Shown here in pieces: positions 1 to 8,150 of a stretch of 64,000 bases of DNA. The stretch's first letter is position 1, and every line of letters starts with the position of its first letter. Position numbers and translations under genes: made by a program. Location of the stretch: NCBI GenBank assembly GCA_946480605.1, contig CAMLKW010000001.1, positions 14,253-78,252 of the forward strand, read 5' to 3'. The DNA is from an uncultured Roseateles sp. (GTDB lineage Bacteria > Pseudomonadota > Gammaproteobacteria > Burkholderiales > Burkholderiaceae). The notes beneath the pieces were generated by a model that ran no database searches, had not been told where the DNA came from, and saw nothing but the letters and a program-made list of their open reading frames with translations.

Positions 1-432
1 CGCCGGCTGGCGCCAGACCAGGCGCGCATGCCAGACCCCCACGCCGCCCAGCAGCAGGCCCATGAACAACACGCGCCAGCCATAGGCCCCGGCAAAGAAG
101 CGCATGAACAGCAGCACGCCCAGGCCGGCCAGCCACAGCAGTGCCTGCGCGCGTGGCGACAGCGGCTGCTCGAAGAAGCGGTGCGTGCCGGCCAGGAACA
201 GCGCGGCGCCGGCAAACATCAGCGCGTTGGCCAGCCCCACCGACAGCAGCTCGGGCAGCAGGCCGCGCCCGGTGAACAGCGCTGCCGACGCGAAGGTCAC
301 CAGCGGTGCAGCCGTCCAGTGGCCCAGGCCGTGGATGGAGGGTGGATAGCTGCGGCGCTGGAAGAACATCACCAGCGCCATCAGGCAGCCCATCACGCCC
401 GTGACGCCGCTGATGGTGCGCAACTCCAGCAT
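1..432 (-). CDS. Membrane protein, N-terminal part (cut by window edge)
   Basis: Reading leftwards from ATG at 432 the frame stays open to the window edge (144 residues seen). The visible part begins MLELRTISGV and consists of about five hydrophobic segments separated by short basic loops (for example after FFQRR and before the loop HRFFEQPL), so it is an integral inner-membrane domain. A GTG three codons upstream (441) is an alternative start. N-terminal multi-helix domains of this style often precede GGDEF diguanylate cyclase domains in Burkholderiales, but the cytoplasmic part lies outside the window, so that is only a guess. It is divergent from the histidine kinase at 556. Confidence 0.55.
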   Translation of the reverse strand, partial: MLELRTISGVTGVMGCLMALVMFFQRRSYPPSIHGLGHWTAAPLVTFASAALFTGRGLLPELLSVGLANALMFAGAALFLAGTHRFFEQPLSPRAQALLWLAGLGVLLFMRFFAGAYGWRVLFMGLLLGGVGVWHARLVWRQPA

Positions 433-555
433 GTCGAGCACGGCCGGCCCTCCGCTCGTGGAGCTGCGAGTCTAGGCGCGCCGGCCGGGGCGGATGGTGG
501 GCCGGGTGTGGTGAATGGTGGCCGTGGTGGCGACTGGCGCGGGCACACTGCGGCC

Positions 556-1605
556 ATGACGCTGCTCCCGCCGCCCCGCTGGCGCCTGCCCTATGCCGCG
601 CTGCTGGCCGGCGTGGGCCTGCTGCTGAGCTTCTCGGCGCTGCAGGCCTACCGCAACAGCGGCGGCACGCGGCCCTGGGAACCCTTCCTGTGGGAGTTCA
701 GCTCCGTGCTGGTCATCGGCGCGCTGGCGCTGGGCGTGCACGCGCTGGTGGGCCGGCTGCGCGGCCGGCCCTGGCCGCAGCAGCTGGCCGCGCATGCGCT
801 GGCGCTGCCGCTCTTCAGCGGGCTGCACATCGCGGGCATGTTCGGCCTGCGCCTGCTGGTCTACGGCCTGGTCGGCGTGGACTACCGGCCCGACGACGTG
901 CCGACGCTGCTGGTCTACGAGGGCGGCAAGGACGCGGTCAGCTACCTCAGCTTCTGCCTGATCTCGCGCGGCGTCTGGATCGCGCAGGCCGCCGCGCAGG
1001 CGCGCGTGGAGCTGGCCGAGCTGCGCCTGGCGCGGCTGGCCGACCAGGTGCAGCCGCACTTCCTGTTCAACACGCTGAACCTGATCTCGTCCGTCATGTA
1101 CGAGGACGTCGGCCGCGCCGACCGGCTGCTGTGCCAGCTGGCCGACCTGCTGCGCCAGACGCTCGCGGCTCAGGCGCGGGCGGAGCACACGTTGCGCGAG
1201 GAGCTGGCCCTGGTGCGGCCCTTCCTCGCGTTGATGCAGGCGCGCTTCGGGCCGGAGCGGCTGACGGTGCGCATCGAGGCCGACGCCGCCGCACAGGACT
1301 GCCGGCTGCCGGCCCTGCTGCTGCTGGCGCCGGTGGAGAACGCCGTCAAGCATGACGTGGCGCGCCACCTGGGCCGCGTGACCGTGGCGGTGGCCGCATC
1401 GTGCGAGGGCGGGCGGCTGCGGCTGCGCGTCAGCAACCACGGGGAGCGCCCGGCGCCCGAGCCGCAGCCCGACCCGGACGGCGGCCTGGGCCTGCGCAAC
1501 CTGCGCGAGCGGCTGGCGGCGCGCCATGGCGACGCGGCCACCGTGTCGTTCGGCCCGGACGGCAGCGGCATGACGCTGAAGCTGGAGCTGCCATGCGCAT
1601 CCTGA
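556..1605 (+). CDS. LytS/AlgZ-type sensor histidine kinase
   Basis: 349 residues. Four hydrophobic segments (about residues 13-30, 46-66, 84-106, 128-146) anchor it in the inner membrane without a recognisable periplasmic sensor domain. The cytoplasmic half has the His_kinase (PF06580) signature QPHFLFNTLN at 166-175, with His168 the predicted phosphorylation site, followed by the N-box PVENAVKH (259-266) and the G-box GGLGLRNLRERL (309-320). The start at 556 was chosen because the membrane domain begins there; the open frame runs further upstream, but only through low-complexity antisense of the divergent gene. Its last 13 bases overlap the LytTR response regulator, so the two are a translationally coupled two-component pair. 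The signal sensed is unknown. Confidence 0.92.
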   Translation: MTLLPPPRWRLPYAALLAGVGLLLSFSALQAYRNSGGTRPWEPFLWEFSSVLVIGALALGVHALVGRLRGRPWPQQLAAHALALPLFSGLHIAGMFGLRLLVYGLVGVDYRPDDVPTLLVYEGGKDAVSYLSFCLISRGVWIAQAAAQARVELAELRLARLADQVQPHFLFNTLNLISSVMYEDVGRADRLLCQLADLLRQTLAAQARAEHTLREELALVRPFLALMQARFGPERLTVRIEADAAAQDCRLPALLLLAPVENAVKHDVARHLGRVTVAVAASCEGGRLRLRVSNHGERPAPEPQPDPDGGLGLRNLRERLAARHGDAATVSFGPDGSGMTLKLELPCAS

Positions 1606-2285
1606 TCGTCGACGACGAGCCCGCCGCGCGCGCCCGGCTGCGCCGCCTGCTGGCCGCCGAGCCCGACGTGGCCGAGCTGCTGGAGGCGCCCGATGCGCCG
1701 GCCGCGCTGGCCTTGGTGCGCACGCTGGCCGCACCGCCCGACCTCGCGCTGCTGGACATCGAGATGCCCGGCGGCAACGGCGTGCAGCTGGCGGCTGCGC
1801 TGCGGGCGCTGGGCGTGCGCAGCGTCGTCTTCTCGACGGCCCATGCCGAGCATGCGCTGCAGGCCTTCGAGCTGGCCGCGCTGGACTACCTGCTCAAGCC
1901 CTGCACGGCCGAGCGCCTGGCCGCGGCGCTGACGCGCGTGCGCGATCTGCTGGCGCGGCCTGTCGCGCCGGTGGGCGAATGCTGGGTGGATGGCGAGCGC
2001 GTGAGGCTGGCCGACGTGCAGTGGATCGCCGCGGCCGACAACTACATCGAGCTGCATCTGCCCCCGCGCACGCTGCTGGAGCGCGCCACGCTGGCCGACG
2101 CGCTGGCCCGCCCCGGCTGGGCCGCGCGTTTCCTGCGCGTGCACCGCAGTCACGCGGTCAACCGGGCCCATGTGCAGCGCATCCAGCGGCTGGCCAGCGG
2201 CGAGGCGCTGCTTGGCTTGAGCTGCGGCGAGACCTTGCGGGTGTCGCGCGGCTACCGCGAGGCGCTGGCGCTCATCAGCGCGTAG
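1593..2285 (+). CDS. LytTR-family response regulator
   Basis: 230 residues. The receiver domain occupies 1-120 with acidic pocket VDDEP near the start, phospho-acceptor Asp55 in LLDIEMP, and the conserved Lys102 in YLLKP. A LytTR DNA-binding domain follows from about 125 to 228, recognised by FLRVHRSHAVN and by the ending VSRGYREAL. This is the AlgR/LytR domain order, so the protein is a transcription factor activated by the kinase whose gene overlaps its start. The ATG at 1593 begins directly with the receiver motif MRILIVDDEP. No target sites were recognised in the window. Confidence 0.93.
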   Translation: MRILIVDDEPAARARLRRLLAAEPDVAELLEAPDAPAALALVRTLAAPPDLALLDIEMPGGNGVQLAAALRALGVRSVVFSTAHAEHALQAFELAALDYLLKPCTAERLAAALTRVRDLLARPVAPVGECWVDGERVRLADVQWIAAADNYIELHLPPRTLLERATLADALARPGWAARFLRVHRSHAVNRAHVQRIQRLASGEALLGLSCGETLRVSRGYREALALISA

Positions 2286-2960
2286 CGGCAGGTTTCAGGC
2301 GCGGCGGGGCGGACTGCAGGCTGGCCAGCGGCGCGCGGATGGGGATGACGACCACCCGCGTGCTGCCGCTCCAGAACAGCGCATCCCCCAGCGGGCTGAT
2401 GATGAACGAGCCGGCGCGCTCGCAGCAGGGTCCGCTGCAGTCGACGGCCTGGGCGGCCACGGGGATCTCGCCCAGCTTGGTCAGGTCCGTACTGCCCGCC
2501 GCGGGCTGCGTCGCGTCGTAGACGTCGATGTGGCCCACGGCCAGCGAGTCGTGGTTGATGGACGCGAGGCGTTACAGGCGCCGGCCGTCCGGCGACAGGA
2601 ACACCTGCGGATGGCGGAACCGACCGCCCCGCAGGCCGGTGGCCGGCTGCGTGACGAAGCAGGTCGAAGTAGCGCAACGGCCTCCACTGCGTGCCGGCGA
2701 ACCACAGGCGCAGGTCGCTCGTGACGACCACCATCGTCGCGCTGGTGGGCGTGAACGAGGCCTGGAAGCCGCCAGACACGTCCGGCACGATTTGGCCGTA
2801 GTACTCGCCGCTGGCCGATGCGTTGACCAGCGTGAAGTTGATGCTCTGCGGCCTGGGCAGCGATTCCAGGAAGGCGTGCTGAAGCCCATCTGTAACGCCA
2901 GCCGCTCGCCCCGCAGGCTCAGCGGCTCGCCCCGGCGCGCTCGCGCCGCGCCGTTGCTGC
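2275..2960 (-). pseudogene. Decayed beta-propeller-like gene remnant
   Basis: On the minus strand three neighbouring open frames read as consecutive pieces of one protein. The first piece reads QHAFLESLPRPQSINFTLVN, then GGFQASFTPTSATMVVVTSD, and breaks at DLL (near 2665). The next frame continues FVTQPATGLRGGRFRHPQVF and LSPDGRRL, then an in-frame TAA (near 2573) interrupts it before RLASINHDSLAVGHIDVYDA. The last piece ends at 2275. Another frame change near 2885 is suggested by GERLALQMGF joining QHAFLESLP. LSPDGRRL and HIDVYDA are typical of WD40/YncE-like propeller blades. At least one frameshift and one nonsense codon are needed, and the 5' end is missing next to the acyltransferase at 2977. 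Either a true remnant or local sequence error. Confidence 0.6.
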
Positions 2961-2976
2961 CGCGAAGCTGACGGTC

Positions 2977-4164
2977 ATGGACACCCCACGACTCCCCTTC
3001 CTCGACGGCCTGCGCGTCTTCGCGTTCACGCTGCTGATCCCCTACCACGTGGGCATGTACTACGTGAGCTGGGACTGGCACGTGAAAAGCCCGGCCGCCA
3101 GCGACGCGCTGGAGCCCTTCATGCAGCTCAGCTCGCCGTGGCGGCTGTCGCTGCTGTTCCTCATCGCCGGCGCGGCCTGCCATGGCCTGTTCGCGAAGCG
3201 CGGCGCGCTGGGCACGCTGAAGGACCGCTCCAGGCGCCTGCTGCTGCCTCTGCTGTTCGGCATGGCCGTCATCGTCACGCCGCAGGCCTACTACGAGGTG
3301 CTGACCAAGGTGCCCACGCAGCTGCCCGGCAACGGCGGCTACCTGGACTTCTGGTGGGTCTACCTGCAGGGCGGCAAGTACTGCCGCGGCGCCGACTGCA
3401 TGGTCGTGCCGACCTGGAACCACCTGTGGTTCCTGCCCTACCTGTGGGCCTATGCGGTGCTCGGCGCGGGCATAGCCGCGCTGTGGCGCTGGCCGCTGCC
3501 CACGCTGAGCCTGCCGACAGTGGCCTGGCTGTTGCTGCCCGCCGTGCCGCTGGCGCTGCTGCGTGTGTTCGTCATGCCGCACTGGCCCAGCACGCACGAC
3601 CTGGTTCACGATCTCTACAACCACTTGCAGTACGGCTGGGTGTTCGCCATCGGCTGGGCCAGCCGCACGCCGCTGGCCCAGGGGCTGTGGCCCGCGGCGC
3701 TGCGGCTGCGTTGGTGGGCGGCGGGACTGTCTCTGGCGAGCTGGGGCCTGCTGCTGGCCTTCAACAGCCACTACGACGCGCTGAAGCACTTCGACGGCCT
3801 GCTGGCCGCGGTGCGCAGCCTGCGCGGCGCGCTGACCTGGTGGTCCATCGTGGCCGCCTGCGGCTGGGCGCAGCGTGCGTTCACCCGCGAATCGCCGGCC
3901 CTGCGCGCGGCGGCCGGGGCGGTGTTCTGCCTCTACATCCTGCACCAGAGCGTCATCGTGCTGCTGAGCCAGGCGCTCAAGCCACTGGCGCTGCCCTGGG
4001 GCCTGGAGGCGCTGCTGCTGGTTGCGCTGACCTTCGCGACCTGCACGCTGGCCTACCTCGGCGCACGCCGCGTGCCGGGCCTGGCATTGCTGCTGGGCAT
4101 CGCGAGGCGGCCGCGCATCACGGCCCGTCGGCAGCTGCCCCGCTCAGGCGCCATAGCTCGTTGA
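2977..4164 (+). CDS. Acyltransferase family 3 membrane protein (OpgC-like)
   Basis: 395 residues with about ten hydrophobic segments. It opens with PRLPFLDGLRVFAF followed by IPYHVGMYYVSWDW; a histidine in the first helix (about residue 22) is the hallmark of the Acyl_transf_3 family. The family, including OpgC/MdoC, moves acyl groups onto extracytoplasmic glycans or other carbohydrates at the inner membrane. The acceptor here cannot be told from sequence. It is flanked by a decayed gene upstream and overlaps tail-to-tail by 21 bases with the unknown protein on the opposite strand. No operon partner suggests a pathway. Confidence 0.85.
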   Translation: MDTPRLPFLDGLRVFAFTLLIPYHVGMYYVSWDWHVKSPAASDALEPFMQLSSPWRLSLLFLIAGAACHGLFAKRGALGTLKDRSRRLLLPLLFGMAVIVTPQAYYEVLTKVPTQLPGNGGYLDFWWVYLQGGKYCRGADCMVVPTWNHLWFLPYLWAYAVLGAGIAALWRWPLPTLSLPTVAWLLLPAVPLALLRVFVMPHWPSTHDLVHDLYNHLQYGWVFAIGWASRTPLAQGLWPAALRLRWWAAGLSLASWGLLLAFNSHYDALKHFDGLLAAVRSLRGALTWWSIVAACGWAQRAFTRESPALRAAAGAVFCLYILHQSVIVLLSQALKPLALPWGLEALLLVALTFATCTLAYLGARRVPGLALLLGIARRPRITARRQLPRSGAIAR

Positions 4165-4872
4165 AAAGAAAACGCCTGCGCGTTCGAGGGGCGGGCTGTT
4201 GGCGGTCAGGCGGCTCGCCGCAACGTTGAGGCCGCTCAGGCCTCGAGTACCGGCATCCAGGTGGATGCGCCTGGAGTCGAAGATGACATCCGCGTCCTGC
4301 AGCAGCTCGCGGAACGAGAGCTTCTGCGCGAGCTGTTCGGCGACATTGGAAAAGTCGTAGCGCTCCATGCGACGCGACAGGTAGTTGTAGTCTGCGTGCA
4401 CGGGGGTTTGCGCCGTGGTCTCCAGCGCGCCGGTGGCTGCCGTGATGAAGGCACCGGCGGCGGCCATCAGCGCCGGGTTGGCGTTCAGCCGGCCCTCCAA
4501 CCACCTGGCGTCGTCGGCGGGCAGGCCCGACACCTTGAACTCACCGTCCACCAGTCTGAAGTCCCAGCCGGTGCCGATGTCGGGCCGGCGCTTCGCAAGC
4601 ATGGCGTCGAGCTTGCCCAGCTCCTTCTGGATGATGTCCATGCTGCGGCCGGCAGCATTCCTGTGAACGATCTGCCTCTCGATGAACGCGGGCTGATGCT
4701 TCAGCGACTCCGCAACGGGGATGATCGTGACCGCTCCGAGCGCCGGATCCTCATGGAGGCCGCCATTCGCCAGCGCCAGGCGCTCCGCCGTAACCCCCAC
4801 CCAATCGGCCGCGGCGCGTTGGGCACCGCTGGAGCTGAGCGCCATGGGCACCTGGGAAACGCTGGAAATCAC
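4144..4872 (-). CDS. Hypothetical protein, no family recognised
   Basis: 242 residues from a GTG at 4872; the first ATG is codon 10 (4845) and is a plausible alternative. The protein is soluble-looking with no signal peptide or membrane segment: an Ala/Leu-rich helical N-terminal half and a C-terminal stretch DYNYLSRRMERYDFSNV then LLQDADVIFDSRR. I do not recognise a domain. A strong Shine-Dalgarno (AGGAG) sits before a different-frame ATG at 4915 whose peptide MPAVDLIQPYCGT would lead into this protein if one base were added or lost near 4875, so the true N-terminus may lie there. It has no co-directional neighbour close enough to suggest an operon except the cyanophycinase upstream, about 120 bases away. 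Confidence 0.6.
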   Translation of the reverse strand: MISSVSQVPMALSSSGAQRAAADWVGVTAERLALANGGLHEDPALGAVTIIPVAESLKHQPAFIERQIVHRNAAGRSMDIIQKELGKLDAMLAKRRPDIGTGWDFRLVDGEFKVSGLPADDARWLEGRLNANPALMAAAGAFITAATGALETTAQTPVHADYNYLSRRMERYDFSNVAEQLAQKLSFRELLQDADVIFDSRRIHLDAGTRGLSGLNVAASRLTANSPPLERAGVFFSTSYGA

Positions 4873-4995
4873 GTCTGGTTCCGCAGTACGGTTGGATTAG
4901 GTCGACGGCCGGCATCAGCCCCTGCTCTTCTCCTCTGCTTGTCGGCCTTGCACGACAGAACTTGAGCGCGCGTATCCGCCTGGCTGGACGCGCCG

Positions 4996-6234
4996 CTAGG
5001 GGGTTGCCTCGACGGGCGTGAACAACGGGCTGGCCATGCGCACCGGCGTCACGTCCAGCCTCACCTTCAGCACGGTGTAGTCGTCGCCGCCCAGCGCGTT
5101 GCTGAACCAGCCGACGGTGCCGGGGCCCTTGTAGAGCCGGAACTCGAAGCCCAGCTCGGGCGACAGGTCGCCGGGCCGCGGCCGCACCCGGTAGGCCAGA
5201 CCGCGCACCTCGGGCGAGCGGGCGTCCAGCAGCTGCGTCATCGCGGTGACGATGGTGTTGTCGGCCAGCATGTCCATGAAGTAGGGCTCGAACTGCAGCG
5301 CCGGTCGGTAGTCGGCGGCGGCCGGGTCCAGCCGCTGGTCGCGCAGCTTGTGGGCCGCGGGCGTCGTGACGCCGGTCTTCAGGTCGTGGCGGTCGCCGCG
5401 GTCGAGGTAGCTGATGACGGCGCCGCGCAGGTTGAAGGCAGGCAGCCGGGCATCCGACGCGGCCTCGGACAGGTCCACCAGCATCGCACCGCGCGCACCG
5501 ACGATCTCGACCTCGTGACCCTTGATGACAGCCGCCGAGTTCTCCTCGATGCCCAGGCCCAGCGTGTAGCCCAGCGCCCGCATCGCCGGCAGCATGCGGC
5601 CGATGCGCCCGCGCTTCAGGAAGTGCTGGTCGACGAACAGGCTTGGCATCACGAAGTCCAGGCCCCGGTCGTACTCGCGCCTGTCGCGCCACTGGCCCTT
5701 CAGGATCTGCAGGTTGTCCGGCGCGTCGCGGAACATGACGCGGCTCATGATGGTCGCGCCGGCGCTGGTGCCGGCAACGACGCCGCCGTTGTCGAACACC
5801 TGGCGGATGGCCCCCAGCATGGCCGTCGGCTGGCCGCCGGGCTGCAGCGTGTCGACGATGTACTCCTGCGCGCCCCCCGAGAAGAACACCGCCTTGGAGG
5901 CGGCGACCCTGGCGATCAGCGCCGGGTCGTTCAGGTTGGCCTGCCAGTCCACGTCCTTCTGGCGCGGCGCGACGGGAATGGCCTCGGCATTCGCGCCACG
6001 CCGGTTCAGCGACGCGACGATGAGGCCGGCGCTGCGCTCGGGGTTGGCCGCGGCGGTGGCGAACACGGCGATGCGCGCGCCTGGGCCGCCCGCCTCGTCG
6101 ACCACGCGCTGCCAGACGGCGTCGTTGTCGCTCTTGGTGGCGCCGCCGATGACGATGGCCGTGCCGGCATGGGCGCTGAGCTGGAGAAGAAGGAGGGCCG
6201 CCGCGGCGGTCAGTCGCAACAGGAGGGCATGCAT
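4996..6234 (-). CDS. Secreted cyanophycinase (peptidase family S51)
   Basis: 412 residues. A signal peptide of about 23 residues (hydrophobic run ending in LSAHA) is followed by the S51 fold: IVIGGATKSDND, AVFATAAANPERSAG, the FFSGGAQ loop (117-123) and VVAGTSAGA with nucleophile Ser158. This is the cyanophycinase arrangement; the enzymes split multi-L-arginyl-poly-L-aspartate into beta-Asp-Arg dipeptides. With a signal peptide it resembles the extracellular CphE-type enzymes that scavenge cyanophycin rather than the intracellular CphB. The region after about residue 300 is longer than in CphB and ends in a beta-rich tail (EFRLYKGPGTVGWF). No cyanophycin synthetase or isoaspartyl dipeptidase lies nearby. 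Confidence 0.88.
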   Translation of the reverse strand: MHALLLRLTAAAALLLLQLSAHAGTAIVIGGATKSDNDAVWQRVVDEAGGPGARIAVFATAAANPERSAGLIVASLNRRGANAEAIPVAPRQKDVDWQANLNDPALIARVAASKAVFFSGGAQEYIVDTLQPGGQPTAMLGAIRQVFDNGGVVAGTSAGATIMSRVMFRDAPDNLQILKGQWRDRREYDRGLDFVMPSLFVDQHFLKRGRIGRMLPAMRALGYTLGLGIEENSAAVIKGHEVEIVGARGAMLVDLSEAASDARLPAFNLRGAVISYLDRGDRHDLKTGVTTPAAHKLRDQRLDPAAADYRPALQFEPYFMDMLADNTIVTAMTQLLDARSPEVRGLAYRVRPRPGDLSPELGFEFRLYKGPGTVGWFSNALGGDDYTVLKVRLDVTPVRMASPLFTPVEATP

Positions 6235-6244
6235 GCCCCCGAGC

Positions 6245-7045
6245 TTAAGCGGCGGCCTGGGCGGCGACGCCCTCGCTGAGCCAGACGCAGTCGCCCTGCT
6301 CGAACAGGCGCACCTCGCCGGGTTGAAAGGCGGTCCAGGCCTCGTCGTGCGTCAGCGGCTCGGTGGCCACCAGCGTCATCAGGTCGCGCGGGCCGTTCAG
6401 CAGGGCCAGGTCCACGCCGAGGTCGCCGTCGCGCAGGCGCACGTGGCCGAACGGCGGCTGGCGGCGCAGCCAGTGCAGCCGCGTGGAGGCATGGGCCAGC
6501 ATGGCGCGGCCATCGGTCAGCAACAGGTTGAAGCGGCCGTGCTCGGCGATCTCGTGCAGCCAGGGCGTCAGCGTGACAGCCAGCTCGGGCCAGCCGGGCA
6601 GGCGTGCGCCGAAGCGCTGCTGCAGCCGCTGCATCAGCCAGCAGAAGGCTCGCTCGCTGTCGGTCTGGCCGGTCGGCGCGAAGCTGCCGTCCAGGCTGGG
6701 GTGGAAGTCTTTCAGGTCGCCGTTATGGGCGAACACCCAGGTGCGGCCGGCCCATTCGCGGCGGAAGGGGTGGCAGTTCTCCGGCGCGCGCACGCCCTGC
6801 GTGGCCTTGCGGATGTGGGCCAGGATGTTGCGCGCCTGTACCGGATGCCGGCCGTAGTGCGAGGCCAGGTCGGACTCGGCGGCAGGCCGGTCCTCGACGA
6901 TCACCTCGCACCGCTCGCCCGCATGGAAAGCCACGCCCCAGCCGTCCACATGGTCCGCCGTGCGTCCACCCCGGGCGGCGAAGCCGTGCAACGAGAAGTT
7001 GGCGGCGGCCGGCAGGCGGCTGTTGAGGGCGAAAAGCTCACACAT
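6245..7045 (-). CDS. Class II glutamine amidotransferase, YafJ-like
   Basis: 266 residues. It starts MCELFALNS, so after Met removal Cys2 is the N-terminal nucleophile of class II (Ntn) amidotransferases. Further signatures are DHVDGWGVAF (about 32-41), HIRKATQG and VFAHNGDL. No synthetase domain is attached, as in the stand-alone YafJ/GATase_4 group, whose acceptor substrate is generally unknown. Its stop lies 10 bases from the cyanophycinase start and both face the same way, so they may share a transcript, but no functional link is obvious. Confidence 0.88.
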   Translation of the reverse strand: MCELFALNSRLPAAANFSLHGFAARGGRTADHVDGWGVAFHAGERCEVIVEDRPAAESDLASHYGRHPVQARNILAHIRKATQGVRAPENCHPFRREWAGRTWVFAHNGDLKDFHPSLDGSFAPTGQTDSERAFCWLMQRLQQRFGARLPGWPELAVTLTPWLHEIAEHGRFNLLLTDGRAMLAHASTRLHWLRRQPPFGHVRLRDGDLGVDLALLNGPRDLMTLVATEPLTHDEAWTAFQPGEVRLFEQGDCVWLSEGVAAQAAA

Positions 7046-7333
7046 CGGAATAGGCGGGGCAGCTCGGTCGGGGTGTTGAACGCCTGCAGTCTGAAGTGCG
7101 ATGACAGGATGGGCAACGATTCTTCCGTCATGAGCTCATGCCGGCGTGCCTAGTTCACGCATCAGCACAGCATCACGCAGTCATCAGCCGGCAATCCCTA
7201 GGTTGTTGCGTGCCAACGGCGCCACGCCGTAATTCGTTCACAGGCACATCTCGCAACATTTACGCCTGACCCGTGGCCCGTCCTCCTACCCTTTGGGGAA
7301 GGGCTGAACGATGAAGCCGAGAGGAGTGTTGCG
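7046..7333. other. Divergent intergenic region
   Basis: This 288-base gap separates the divergent amidotransferase and LuxR-type genes and must carry both promoters. I see a short inverted repeat CCCT...AAGGG near 7290-7305 and a good Shine-Dalgarno (GAGGAG) just before the ATG at 7334. I find no convincing gene, tRNA or repeat in it. Confidence 0.4.
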
Positions 7334-8011
7334 ATGTGGATGACCGAGTTTGTGCTGCCGGGCCAGGTGCCCGGGTCTCGCCCCAGCGAGCGCCGCGGCG
7401 CGGCATCGCTGTCCAACCAGTGGCTGGGTCTGGTGCTGGAGGAACTGGACCACGGCATCGTGCTGCTGAACGGCGCGGGCCGGGTGCTGCACACCAACCT
7501 GGCGGCCCGCGCGGCGCTGGACGACAACCACCCGCTGGAGATGGTGGGCCCGCACCTGCGCGCGCGGCTGCTGACCGACGCCGTGCCGCTGGCCGAGGCG
7601 CTGGAAGGCGCCGAGACCAGCGGGCGCCGCTGCCTGTTGCGCCTGGGTGACGACCGCTCGGAATGCGGTCGTGCCAACGTGGTGGTGGTGCCGCTCAACC
7701 GTGACGTCAGCCAGGCAGCCGTGCTGCTGATCCTGGAGCGCCGCCAGCTGTGCGGCGACCTGGCCGCGCAGTGGTTCGCGCTGCGCTACCAGCTGACGCC
7801 GGCCGAGACCGAGGTGCTGAAGGCGCTGTCCAACGGCGTGAAGCCCACCGACGTGGCGCGCCGCCAGGGCGTGGCCATCTCCACCGTGCGCAGCCAGATC
7901 CAGAGCATCCGCGCCAAGAGCGGCGCCGACAGCATCGGCGAGCTGATGCGCCAGCTGGCGCTGCTGCCGCCGCTGGTGTCGTCGCTGCGGCCGGCCAAGA
8001 TGGTCAACTGA
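7334..8011 (+). CDS. LuxR-family transcriptional regulator with PAS-like sensor
   Basis: 225 residues. Residues about 28-75 (NQWLGLVLEELDHGIVLLNG) resemble the start of a PAS domain. The C-terminal 65 residues form a LuxR-type helix-turn-helix: LTPAETEVLKALSNGVKPTD then VARRQGVAISTVRSQIQSIR. There is no receiver domain and no autoinducer-binding domain, so it probably senses a small ligand or acts constitutively. A GAGGAG ribosome site precedes the ATG. It is followed 139 bases downstream by a Crp/Fnr regulator in the same direction; whether they are co-transcribed is unclear because a short repeated sequence lies in the gap. Confidence 0.87.
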   Translation: MWMTEFVLPGQVPGSRPSERRGAASLSNQWLGLVLEELDHGIVLLNGAGRVLHTNLAARAALDDNHPLEMVGPHLRARLLTDAVPLAEALEGAETSGRRCLLRLGDDRSECGRANVVVVPLNRDVSQAAVLLILERRQLCGDLAAQWFALRYQLTPAETEVLKALSNGVKPTDVARRQGVAISTVRSQIQSIRAKSGADSIGELMRQLALLPPLVSSLRPAKMVN

Positions 8012-8064
8012 GACGAGCGCTTGGCGTTGGCGGGCCGCCGCGAGCCGGCCCGAGTCCCAGCGGC

Positions 8065-8095
8065 GGACCGGCCAAGGTATTCCTCGGACGAGGGG
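8065..8095. repeat. Short dispersed repeat, copy 1
   Basis: The sequence GGACCGGCCAAGG, about eight variable bases, then CGGACGAGGGG occurs here between two regulator genes. The same arrangement recurs at 54177-54207 (GGACCGGCCAAGG...TTGGACGAGGGG). Both copies are intergenic. Function unknown; the second copy contains a small hairpin. Confidence 0.45.
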
Positions 8096-8150
8096 CTTCA
8101 TCTCTTAACATCCGGCGCGCCGTGCTGCCCATTGCACGCGGCACGTCCGG

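Noticed and set aside
28..555. Upstream extension of the histidine kinase frame to a 525-residue protein
   Set aside because: Residues before 556 are Gln/His/Arg-rich antisense of the divergent membrane-protein gene; the membrane domain of the kinase begins at 556.
472..1734. Long minus-strand frames opposite the kinase and similar long antisense frames throughout
   Set aside because: Very high GC makes stop codons rare in antisense frames; these are rich in Arg/Ala/Gly/Pro or Gln/His and lie opposite genes with clear families.
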